DNA from: Margaritifera margaritifera
Lineage: Eukaryota; Mollusca; Bivalvia; Unionida; Margaritiferidae
Assembly (NCBI GenBank): GCA_029931535.1
Contig: JAQPZY010001596.1
Coordinates: 1,366,001 to 1,430,000, forward strand
DNA length: 64,000 bases
Direction: 5' to 3'
The notes beneath the pieces were generated by a model. It did no database searches, had not been told where the DNA came from, and saw only the letters and a list, made by a program, of their open reading frames with translations. Below, in pieces: positions 1 through 13,500 of this stretch. A program made the position numbers and the translations under genes. Position 1 is the first letter of the stretch. Each line of letters starts with the position of its first letter.

Positions 1-224
1 AAATATACTACTGTAGGTTGTAGACTCATTTTTAATGTTCATAATCATTGAGTTGAAAATGTATACAGACGGTAGGATTCTTTTGATGCACTTAATAGCC
101 TAAGTCATGCCTTTATTTATTTGTTACTGTTAGTACTGTTTCAATATGGCAGCCTGCACGGATACTTTGTTGATAAGGTTTGAAACGTTTTTTAAGTGAT
201 AAATCCAGAACAAGGGCAACGGAC

Positions 225-311
225 ATGTCTGTTCCAGCTCACCATAGTCGCCAGGAAGAATGTTTGACTCGTTCTCCTTATCGCCAGGGACGAAAAGCAA
301 CGGCTATCAAG
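225..311 (+). CDS. RBM48: RBM48 exon 1 (start codon and N-terminus)
   Basis: The exon has 29 codons, from ATG at 225 to AAG at 309-311, followed by the donor GTACAA. The peptide runs [12 protein letters not shown] and then [11 protein letters not shown], matching the RBM48 N-terminus just before the RRM. The frame stays open upstream without another ATG, so the ATG at 225 is the best start. It ends in phase 0 and joins directly to GTG TAC ACA of exon 2. Confidence 0.85.
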
Positions 312-3300
312 GTACAACCTGGAAAAGGTGTCTCTTTGGGGGAAGTCCGTTTAGACCTTGGTACTGTTTTCACATATGCTTGAAGCAGCCATGTAGAGCA
401 ACCCGGGTTGTTTTCGACACGTGTCTATTATTGATACACTTTCAGTAAAAAAATTATCGTTTTTCAGTTATAATTGTTACGAAATGGCGCAATTTTCATG
501 AGAACATATTGATCTATATCATCACACAGGTACTTGTTTCTATCAGTAAAACGGGGGTAAACTAATGATAACACCCACCCCTACTCCCATTCAACACATC
601 GAGAGTAGGGGAAGTTGCTATAATTAGTTTCTGCCTTTTGATTGATATAAAAAAGTGCCTGTGATACATCATCTCAAAGCTTTCTTGCTGTCTTGAAGAT
701 CACAGCAGATGCCAGTGTATATAGTATGACATCCTTAATTATTATTTACCATGTCATGCATAATATTGTGGCATTTTAGCATTTTCGAGTACCATTGAAG
801 TTATACAAACAAACTGGTACAAATCGCGGCAATCTTTCTCAGCATGAAGAACACATTCAGTTTCATGCAGTTATGAAATTTTCCATTGTTGAAGTGAGAT
901 TTTGGATAATGTTGGTGAAGACTTCCACTTGGGTATGTTTTCTAAGTAGTAACACTGTATTACAATCCTACCTGTTTATGTCGACATCCTCAGGCCTGAG
1001 GCAATATTGTCGACATAGCAGATTTTGAGATAAGTAGGGGGTGGGGAGGTGGGATGAAAAAAAGCAAATTTCTCTTTGACCCGCATACAAGTGAAATTCG
1101 TCTGTAAGGGGTGATCTTTGTCAGTGAGAAGGATTTACACTTTGAGAAAATAAACAATGGAAATTTTGAGTAAATGAAGACAAAACCAGTATGAAATTCA
1201 TTTGTAAAGTTGTATATTGACAACTTACCTTTATGTGAATTTGTGGGTAGATATGGCAACATTAAAGCCTGTCAGTAACATAGGTTATTGTTCAAGCTGG
1301 GACCTAGGGCTTCTGTCGACATATACATTTATTTTTTATCTTGATGTCGACATAAGCATGACAAATTTGGTTGTAACAATAGACCAGGGAACTAGGACTT
1401 TGCTTTTTTGTCAATATAGATTGTATGTTGACATAAGTGATGTCGATATAAGTGGGTAGGACTGTAGTATGTACCGGCCTACCATGAGAGACTCCAGTAA
1501 ACTGTGTCACCTTGAAATGAAATGGTGAAATCCCAACCTCTTACGACTTTCAGAATGACCTTTTGCCTCCAAGAAATTACTTTACATGTGTTATCATGAA
1601 TAAACACATAAAATCAGCTTTTGTCCAGTAGAATAAGCATATCATAGTACAACCTGCCTGTACTTTGGGAATTTCCGCTAACTACAGAACAAGTCAGCTT
1701 GGGATGTCGATAATATATAGCCAACAATCCCATGCATGGATTTTATTGACACCACAGCCAGGAAAATGCAAAATCACGAAATACTATATTTTACTGCTTG
1801 ATTTAATTACTGTTTTTTAACAAATTCTGCATCAACAAAAATAAATTATTGGATAATATTTCATGTTGTCAAGTAAACTGTAGGCCCTGATTTCAGAAGC
1901 GTATGCAATTATATATTGATGTATAAATAATAAAATGGAGCATCTTGAATAAAAAACGAAAAGGTTCCCGGTTGAAAAATACATGAACTGTTTAAGTTTA
2001 AATAAAAGAAAATAATTATCAGGTAAGTAAATAAATAATAAAGGCAAGGTGTCAACAGTAGCTCAGGTGTGTCGATAATAGGTACATTAGACTGGCAGCA
2101 GAATAAATATCTCTCTTGAGACAGAGTAGGCAGCTCTGGAAATAGAGAACCAACCAATCACAATAGGTATTACATATTTCTTGTTCAGTGCTTGTCACAT
2201 TCAAAAAGAGGTGGTGTGTGCATTCAGTTCATGCTATGCTCTCAATAATACCTCATGTTGCTCTACATGTCATTTATGACTAAATAAATATATGCAGTTA
2301 AGTATTAAATGAGCTATAAATTATGCATAGCACTCCATGGATGATGTTGATTTAACATTCATTTTGAGATCCAGCTGTTTGGAAAATAAGGACAGCTATT
2401 AATGCACATTACAATGTCATTTATAGGTATGTCTAAGTTGGTGAGATCCCAACTTCTTACGACTTCCATCATGACCTTTGATGTATTCCATCCTACATAG
2501 AATAATGACAACTATTTGTATTCATTAATGCCTTTGGGCATCATTAAATATACTACCCATCTATTTGGCACTAATTGCATATTGCATATATATTGACTAA
2601 ATGGTTTCATATGTATGAATGCAGTGCTCAAAGAATTTTTTACAGACACAGGCGAAGGGCTGGTAACTTTAAAATAATCACATGCCCTGATTCAGATTCC
2701 ACAAGCCCCGACTCCAATTCCATGTGCCCAAAAGGGTCCTATATTATTACTATTATTTGCCACACAATATTGCAATTGCTGTACTTTAAATATCAAAAGA
2801 AATAAACAAAATCATATTAAATTGACTTGTGTGTTTATTCAGATCTCTAAATATTTCATGTAAAGCAATGTTTTCATCCAGGTCCTGATGTCAACCATTG
2901 TCCAGTTGCTCTATCAATGTCCTCCTTACTCATTGGATCAGCAGTGTTGATATTCATTAGCATCTGAAGCGTGTCTTGCTTTACAGTTTCTCTTTACACT
3001 TTTGATGTTGTTCATAGGTGTCGCTTTATATGCTTAACCAGTGTTGCATTACTTGCTCAAGTGTTTCTGCCCCAGTAATATTTTGGTCAGTCTTTACTTT
3101 TATCTCACCACCGCCAAATAATGGCCGATTTTTAACCAAAGACTCAAAAGCCATCATGGACCACCTTTAATCTCTTTATTACTTATAACACTTAAAAAAA
3201 CATCCCACATTTGGCCTAAACTCTCCAGATTACAACAATAAGGTAACCAATTAACAGCTTGTTGTGTACACATGTTAGCCTTAATCTTATTAATCAGCCA

Positions 3301-6300
3301 TGCATCACTACACCGGTCTCAACAACTGCTGGAACAGTTCTGGTTCCCAGTAGACTGGTTCTGGCCGGTTTCTGTAATGCCTGGATAGAATGCATAAAAA
3401 TCCTTTTTTTTTTTCAATTTAAAAAAAAAATGTTAATTTTCAAAGGTGGTCGATTTCAACTATAATATGGTATGTGGGGTAGATGGCCTTAAAAATGGTA
3501 TTTTTGTCTTATTGCCGGTACAATCACATGAATATTAAAGCCGAGATAGCACTAATTATAGGTAACCCAGGCAATCTGTTCCCCATACATAGGTCACATG
3601 CTTCGCTTTGTACATGAAGTTTACAGCTTTCAATAGAACTACGGAAAGTAGACGATCTTCATAAGGGTAAGGGCATACATGGAGATAAATATTAAAATTT
3701 GACTAGTCTTTTAACAACTTGAAAAATTCTGCATTTCGTCAGAGTGATAGAAGTTATCTCAGATAATTTTTTTTTTTCAACAAGCCTGATGGGCACTTGA
3801 CTTTGAATCAGCCATGAACCCACCATCTATGTGGTTCAGATATGTGGACGATACCTTGACTGAACTACATGAGTACCATGTGCAGGAGTTCTCCAATCAT
3901 CTCAACTCCATTGACCCACATATTCAGTTCACCTCAGAACAAGAAGAAGATGGCAAATTACTATTCTTAGACACATGTGTACACTTAAATGAGGACGGAT
4001 CAAACAAAGTCACTGTGTATAGGAAACCTACCCACACTGACCAGTACCTTAACTTTTCTTCCAATCATCATCTGGAACACAAGAGGTCAGTAGTGAGATC
4101 TTTACTTCACTGAGCTAACTCCCTAGTCACTGATGAGACAGATTGGACTAAAGAAGTAGAATGCGTAAAAACTGCACTATGAGCAAATGGCTATCCAGAA
4201 TGGATTTTCAAACTACCAAATAAGAAGAAGAGAACACTTGACAAAAACAATAGTGGTCCAGATAGAACCAACATCGGTATGCCTTACATCCGCAGTACAT
4301 CAGAAGCCCTAACCAGAATATTCAAACAACATGCGGTTAATATATATCACAAACCATACAATTCTTTAAGACAACAACTCACACTCGTGAAGGACAAAAC
4401 AGAAAATTTGAAGAAATGTATGTGGTTTATCATATCAAATGTAGTGATTGTGAGAATGACTATATTGGTGAAACAGGCAGAGTGTTAGAAACAAGGATGA
4501 AAGACCACACCAGTAGAGAGTCATCTGCAATATATGAACACTGCAGCAATATGAGACATTCCATCATTTCCAATCAGACCAAGGTCATTACAGCTGAAGA
4601 CAACCTATGGAAAAGGAAGGTGAAGGAGGCAATTGAAATACGAAAGTGGAGGCCAACACTAAACAGGGACGAGGGGCTTGAACTACCACCTATCTACTCC
4701 AGTCTCCTCGTATCACATGACCATTACAAGTCATGTGATCAACAGTAGTCGCTGATGAAGGCAGTGTGATATTGCCGAAAATGTCTAACTCGAACACATT
4801 TATGCTCTGAGTAAAGGAAGCTTATGGGATGGTCTGTTGTCTGTCTGTCCATCTGATAGCACAAGTTTGTTATTGCTACTACTCCTAAACTATGTGGAGG
4901 ATTGCCTTGAAATTTTACACACATTCATCCCATGGTCTAGTTGGTCCTAAATGAAAATGATGCCGATCTGACATCCAATATGGTCACCACGGCAGTCATT
5001 TTAAAAATCTTGTTATCACTACTCCTCCTGAATGGATGATCATATCAACATGAGGTTCTCATTAAAAGACTCCTTATGATGTCTAGTTGGTCCTAAATGG
5101 AAATGGTGCCAATCTGATGTGCAATATGGCCACCACAGTGGCCATTTTGAAAATCTTGTTATTGCTACTTCTTCTACATGGGTGATCATATCAACATGGG
5201 GTTTTCACTAAAAAAACTTCCTATGGTGTCTAGTTGGTCCTAAATAAAAACGATGATTTGATGTCCAATATATCCACCATGGCAGCCATCTTGAAAATCT
5301 TGTTATTGCTACTCCTCCTGAATGGATGGTCATATCAAGATGGGGTTTTCACTAAAAGATTTCGTATGATATCTAGCTGGTCCTAAATAAAAATGGTGCT
5401 GATCTGACATCCAATATAGCTGCCATGGCAGCCATCTTAAAAAAGTCATATTGATGTGGGGTTTTCACCTGAAGACTTCTTATGATGTCCAGTTGGTCTT
5501 AAATGAAAATGGTGCTGATCTGACATCAAATATGACCACCTCAGCACCCATTTAGAAAATCTTGTTATTGCTACTACTCCCGAATGGAAAGTCACCTCTT
5601 GAAAATATTGTTTTCCCCAATGGACCTCTTATGATACCTAATTGGTTGTAAATGAAAATGGTGCCAGTCATACATCCAATATGGCTGCCATGACGACTCT
5701 TAAAAATCTTGTTGTCACTACTCCCACTGAATGGATGATCATTATGATGGGGTTTTCACCAAGACCTAAATGAAAATGGTGCCAGTCATACATCAAATAT
5801 GGCTGCTATGACAACTGTCTTTAAATTCTTGTTGTGAGTACTCCACTCAAATGGATGATCATTATGACATGGGGTTTTCACCCAAGGACTTCTTCTGATG
5901 TCTACTTTGTCCTAAATGAAAATGGTGCCAAGCTGACATCCAATATGTGTACCGCAGCAGCTAATTTGAAAATCTTGTTATCGCTGAAGAATATCAGAGA
6001 TGGTTTCAACACTTGACAGTTAAAAGGAAGAAATGGTCTTATTTTGAATTCCTGGAAATTGTTTTCACCTAGTAGAGCATCATTCCCATTGAGGGACTCT
6101 TGCTTTTTATGCCTAAGAGTACTAAATCTTGGAAATTTGTAACAGTAAGTTTCATGATCAAAAGAATAAAGTTCGATGAAGGTTATGAGCACTTACTCAT
6201 CTTTCTTCATTCTTTTTCATTACAGAGCATTGTGCAAAATGCTGGAATAAAAGGTGGTGTCTTTATGCCCTTACAGTGCCACTGTTCTCAAACTGTTAAT

Positions 6301-7546
6301 TAAGCAATTAAGTAATTAAGTGTAGCTTTTACATACCTAGTTTTACATAATACATGTTATCACTGTATGAGCAGGGCCAAAACTTTAAAAGCTTTGCTCA
6401 TGATAATAGTGTCTTAAATGACTTTGTGACTGTTATCCATACAGTGGAGGAATTCACAAGGACAACAGCAACAACATCATTATTGTGTGACATCATGGAA
6501 ATGTTTTGCATGTTGGCATATGTGCATTCTTCGCCAAAGAAAAGGAAGTATTATTTGTGCATTAATTTCTTCAATGAATGTAAATATTATATCTTAAGTC
6601 AAGAATTGTGTGATGAAAATTTGTGTCTACTCTGATATTATTGTTCTGAAATTCTCACTAGTGTTTCTCCTATATCATTTTATGATGGCACCACACCACA
6701 CCATTTTGTCTCTGCACCAGACTGTTTGTTTTACATGCCCGGCCACTTTGACTACATGCCAGTCTTTTCTTCCAACATTTTTCTCTTTTGTGAATTGAAA
6801 AAGCCCCTTTTCATTTTTAGTGATCATAAACAGTAGCTTATAGGTGCAATTTAATTTCTACAGTTTATGTACTTAAGCGGCAATACTGTATGCCTGTGCC
6901 CAAAGATTAGTCTATTCATTGATTAACACCATGCAATGATGCCTCAAGGTCTTTGTTTATTCAAACTGATTGCTTGCATTATTGTGTGCACTCACTGGAC
7001 AACCTTTTGACATGCAGGTGAGTCAATAGGATTAAAAGGATTATCTTTTCCAGTATAAAGCTTCTTTTACAGCCTATCCCTTTGTTCAGTTAATTTTGTT
7101 TATTCTAAATGATTTGCTGATTATTGTCCATTCATACGAGAAGCAACAACTAATGTGAGACAGCAATATATTGAATTTGAGCCAGTCAGAAAAACTATAT
7201 TTTTAGCAAATAGTTTCTGTCCAGTTTTGATAGTTGGCTGTTAATAATTTAATGATATTCATCTAATAGGAAATCTGTACTGACATTTTAGCAGTACTAC
7301 TTCATTCCCAACAGGATAAAATCCAAGGATATGCCAAATGTGATGGACTCATTATAATATTCTTTTTTCAAAAGGTGCATTTATTGAACTTTTAAGCAAA
7401 CAGATCTTGATTTTCAATAAATTAAATAATAGTTCATCCAAGGAATCTAAAGGACACCTAAAAGAAGAAGAAGAGGAGATACAAGGTCTAATAAAAATAG
7501 GAATTTTGTTATATGCCACCTATATTCAGAGTAATTGATTGTTTTA

Positions 7547-7578
<32 letters not shown>

Positions 7579-10500
7579 AGCATCACTTACATGTATGTCT
7601 TTTGCTAAGGAAAGATAAAACAACAAGAAAATACTGAGTAAGACAATACAGTTGTATCAAGGATTTTACTCATCCTTTTTTGGGTGGACTACATATGATA
7701 CATTTGATTTTTAGAACTGTAGAAGTCAGCTACTCCCCTCACAGATTTCTTAATTGTATAATAATAAACAACAACAGCAGTTTGTGATAAAATAGGATGC
7801 CCTTTGGATCATGAGATAGGCATTTAAAGTGCCCTTTTTGAAGGATAAAATTACCATACCCTTCTTTACATCATGGGGGAAATGCTCCTCACTCTCAGGC
7901 TGAAATAATCATCAACTGGAAATAGAAAACTAGAAACAAAGGTTTTTCAGCTGCTCCACTATGCAGCAGTCAACTTTTCAGCTGATTCACTTATAATTAA
8001 TAAGAAAAAAAGACAGAAAGAAATAAAAAAGGGAAATAAATGACTTTAGGAAAGAAGAATATATCAGTCTGTTCATAGCTAACACATAAAAAATAAATAA
8101 ATATAAATGTAAATAAATAAATAATATTACCACATGACAGGAAAAAAGTAAGAAAAAATTAAAATGTATGCTAGAATCCTGAATTGAAAATAGTAAATTA
8201 ATGTTTTAAAAGTGGACAATATATTTGTAAGCAGAATGTTGTGTATCTATGCCATCCCAAGCCTGCCACAGCAGAGACACCACATTCTTTGAAACACTTA
8301 TTTATTCAAAGTTTGTACATTGTGTCACAAAGTATCATTGTATTAGCAATTTCATACATTCATGGAAATATGTAAATATGTGGTACACTGTCCATCAGCA
8401 AAACTTTATTCAAAGTTTGAACATTGTATTACAAAGTATTATTGCATTAGCAATTTAATACTTTCATGAAAATATGTAAATCTGTGTGACACTGTACATC
8501 AGCAAGACTTTATTCATTATATACCCATTTTTCTGATAAAATAAATTATATTGAAAATTTTCTCCCAAAAGGAAAAATAATTAAACTATTCTCAAGAAGA
8601 CAAAAGTGCTATTTAATATAATCACACAAAGCATACATGATTTGACATGATACATTTTGTAATGTACTGTTGCATCATGGTATATATAGTGTTTTGTCAT
8701 GTTACATAGCAACAAACTTATTGGGTCCTATATATGCAATACAAGCCTGACAATGTCCAAGATGATAAAAATTATATTGGATCATGTCACTCAATGCATT
8801 TACATAGGAAGCACAAAATTGGTACCGTATATACTTGCTTTTAATCTCAGTCCAACTGCAAACAACATAGACACTGATCTGCAGTCACATAATGTGCCAG
8901 TAGATCAGGGTCTATGTTTTTTGTTTTACTGATTACTCCTAACAAACTGCATAGACCCAGATCTGCCTGTGCATTATGTGATGACAGATCAGCATCTGTG
9001 CAGTTTGCAGTTGGACTCGACTTATAAGCAAGTATAGACAGCATATAATAATGTCTTTTCATCATTACAGGTGTACACAGTAGCTCAGGAGTCACAGTGG
9101 TTGTTGGTACAGGGTGTCCCAAATGTTGGTGCCCATCAAGAGTTAGCGAAACTTTTTGCCCAATATGGAGTCATTGACCAGTGCAGACTTTTGGCTGATT
9201 ATCCAACTGACAACTTCTGTGAAACTTATCTTATCAAGTTCAAGAAGGCCCAGTCAGCAAGGTTGGCAACAATATTAGGCCCTCTCATAAGCACCCGTAC
9301 TTCTTTATTCAGAATGATTTTTGTCAAAGTTTGTTTTATACATTCAGATTTGTCACACTGAATGTGCTTAAGTCAAAGAATCACAGGTCTCGATGAAGTA
9401 AAAAAAAATATGCTTGCTATTAGGCAGAGTATAAATGTCTGTCTGTCTGTTACCAATTTTGTTTATGTACAATAACAGTTACCAAACTTAGTGGATATAC
9501 TTGTACTAAAGGTAAGGAAAAATTCTATTGATTTTTAGGGGTCAAAAGGTGAAAGGTTAAGGTCACTGTAACTAAAAGAAGAAATATGGTTTATGCAAAA
9601 TAACTTGAGTTCTAAACCAACGTCTGTGTAGGGCTTGCAATTAAGGTATGAAAGAGGTCTATTAATTTTGGGGTCCAAAGTCTAGGTCATTGTGGCTCAA
9701 GAAAAAATGGGTTTTGTAAAATAACTTTTGTTCTTGAGTAAGTTCCTTGATCAAACTTTGTAAATGGCTTGTTGTTAGGGTAATAAAGAAACATATAAAT
9801 GCTGGGGTCTAAATGGCAGAGGTCACTGTCATAGTAAATGTAAAATAAAATTAGTGGTTTCTGTACAATAAGTTTAGTTCAAGACTGCATACCTTGATCA
9901 GAGATCTAGGTCATTGAGACCCATTGGTCAATAATCTCCCAAGTCAGTCATGCCCTACTAGTGCCTACATAGAAGAATATTAAATGCTAAACTGCATAGA
10001 GGAGTATTAAACATGGGATGGACAGATATTGTGCCATTTGTGGTACTCTTGTTATAAGACCCTTTTACAATATGCCTATACATTAGACCATTTTATCACT
10101 ACTTCATAATTATAAAATTATTATTATGACAACACACCTGTCAATATGTCTATACATTAGACCATTTTATCACTACTTCATAATTATAAAATTATTATTA
10201 TGACAACACACCTGTCAATATGAACTTCTTGCTCTGTGGGAATTGTTAAATCGAAATTCATGCAATGTTATACATGTCATTATGCCTTTTGGTGTTGTTG
10301 TTGTTGTGTGCCTGACAAAACATTAACTTGTTATTCCCAGTTCACCTAGGTTTCTTAATCATGATTTTGTGTTATGTTTATTCTTTCTTTTCTTCTGTCT
10401 TTTGTAAATAAGTAAAGCAGACCACTGCATTGGGTCACCTTAATAAATCGCCTTGCTTTTTTGCATACTCCAATTCCCTCTCCATACCACCCCACCCACC

Positions 10501-13500
10501 CTCCCCATACATATCCTCCTGCACCAGCCAGTGACCTAGGGGCAATAATGCAAAATCTGTTTCTTATATGATGTGTCATCCTGATTTGATTGCACGTATA
10601 TAAAGTTTGGTCAGAAAATGTTTAAAAATCTAGTTGTAATTTAAATTTTTTGTGTACATCTGACCTTTGACTCCTTCCCATTGATGTCAGGAGTGACAGC
10701 CATTGATGAGCCCCCCTACCCACAGATGGTTACACCAAGAGCAACATAATGACAAGATTTTGTGAGTTTCCACCCAGCAGTTGAAGATTAGATGTGATGA
10801 CAGACAGGCAGATGGAGGGTATCACAATATCCTCCGCTAAAGTGTGGGAATAATAAAACATATAAATATGGGTTGACTGCCTGAATAGCTTTTAAATAAC
10901 TCCATGAACAGAGAAGTATAAATTCCATCATTGGGAAACCCAATATTTACTAATAATGTACGTCCAACTGCAAAGATCATAGATCCGAGTTTTCCATTGC
11001 ATAATGCACCAGCATATCAAAGTCTGTGCTATTGTTGTTTTTATAATTCCAAGGAAATATTGTAAAAATCCTTGTTTTGTATGTCAATAATGAAAGGACA
11101 GATCCAAGTCTGCACTGTTTGCCCTACTTACAATTCCAAGGAAACTTTGTAAACCCAGATATTGTAAATACATTATGTAAGGACAGATCCAAGTCTGCAC
11201 TGTTTGCCCTACTTACAATTCCAAGGAAACTTTGTAAACCAAGATATTGTAAATACATTATGTAAGGACAGATCCAAGTCTGCACTGTTTGCCCTACTTA
11301 CAATTCCAAGGAAACTTTGTAAACCCAGATATTGTAAATACATTATGTAAGGACAGATCCAAGTCTGCACTGTTTGCCCTACTTACAATTCCAAGGAAAC
11401 TTTGTAAACCCAGATCTCTAAGTGCATATTCCAAGGACAGATCCAAATCTACATGATTTGCTCTACTTACAATTCCAAGGAAACTTTGTAAACCGTGATC
11501 TGTAAGTGCATTATCCAAGGACAGATCCAAGTCTTCACTGCTGTACTTACAATTCCAATGAAACTTTGTAACCCTGATCTGTAAGTGCATTATCCAAGGG
11601 CAGATCAAAATCTACACTGCTCTACTTACAATTCCAAGGAAACTTTGTAAACCCTGATCTGTAAGTGCGTTATCAAAGGACAGATCAAAATCTACACTGC
11701 TCTACTTACAATTCCAAGGAAACTTTGTAAACCCTGATCTGTAAGTGCGTTATCCAAGGACAGATCCAAGTCTACACTGCTGTGCTTACAATTCCAATGA
11801 AACTTTGTAACCCTGATCTGTAAGTGCATTATCCAAGGACAGATCCAAATCTACACTGCTCTACTTACAATTCCAATGAAACTTTGTAACCCTGATCTGT
11901 AAGTGCATTATCCAAGGACAGATCAAAATCTACACTGCTCTACTTACAATTCCAATGAAACTTTGTAAACCCTGATCTGTAAGTGCATTATACGAGGACA
12001 AACCAAAATCTACATTACTCAACTTACAATTCCAAGGAAACTTTGTAAACCCTGATCTGTAAGTGTATTTTGCAAGGACAAAAAATTACCCTGCCCAATA
12101 ATCACATGCATCCACTCAATTGAAACTTATGATATATAAAGTCTGTGAACATTTCGAAAGTTGGAGATAATCAGGTGGACAGTTCTGCCAGAATATTTTG
12201 CAGTCAGCGCATGTCTGATGAACAAAATAGAATACACATGATAGTACAAACATCAAGCAGAAAAATCATAGAAGTTTATTCTGTACTGCGTATGTGTCAG
12301 TCTTTAATTATAAAATGTATTGAAGCCTGGGATTAGATTATGCATTTACATTTGAAATGATTCCCCCTTCTCTTTCCCCTTCTCTCTCTTTCTTGATCAT
12401 TTGAATATGTTGTCTTGCATAGCTCACTTTGAACAGCATTTATATTTTATGTATTTATCTATCTTTTAATTGAGTAAGTACTTTATCTATTTATAGTAAA
12501 AGTGGTTTAATAATCTACAAGTATAATATATACCAAAACATTTGAATATTCACTTACTTATGTTTAAAGCTGTTTTTGATGTATGAAGAAATATTAAGTT
12601 AAAGACACTTTATTCAGCCCAGATAGTCTGCCCATGTGTATCCCAGGGCAAGGCAACAGACTCTTATTGCCTTGGCATTAAACTTTTGTACGTGCTGCTT
12701 TGTCATTATATTGTTAAACTCCAAACAACTTAACAAGTAAACTAGCATTAATCGATTAAGTAAGAATGCATGTTTAATGATTCATTTAAGTACATATCTG
12801 TCTGCAGTTTTGAATGGACTATTTTACATATAATCAGATGGTAATTTTCATTGACTATTTTGATGTTAAGCTTATTACGGAGATGACCGCAAGTTTTGAT
12901 CCACCTCAGGCATTTCTGCAAACTTCAATGAGGTTTGGAGAATGGAATCAATTTTACACCACTAACAAATCGGTCTGACTCAGGGTTTATGTTGTACAAG
13001 TTACAAAAGCCTCGGGCACACCTTTTCACCATTGTTACAAGTTAAATGTAGTTTATCACATGAATCATCAAATAAATCCACCATTGCCAACATATTGTTT
13101 CTAAACGATTGTCAGATGAAAATGTTGGATGACTAAGCAGCTGGAGGTGTGCCACTTTAACATGTGCTGATTGGTCAAGCACATTAGCATGATTGGCAGT
13201 TTGCATCTGGTCAATACTGTAATGTACTATTTGTTAATGTTGAACTCATTTTTGAATTTTGCGGTAGCTACAAACCTTTAGATTTAAATACCCACAAACA
13301 ATAATCCTTCTGTGGAATAAATATAATCCCTTCTATGGAATAAATATAACCCTTCTGTGAAATAAATATAACATTTCTATGGAATAAATATAATCCCTTC
13401 TCTAATCCTTGAAATTAAGAACCAATAAAAATGTCATTTTTTGCAAAACTATGAAAATTGAGAGCCATAAAATTCAAAGAATTCAACAGGTCCTGAGTGG

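Noticed and set aside
11294..11608. Minus-strand 104-codon frame
   Set aside because: Produced by the ~85-bp array; no known domain.
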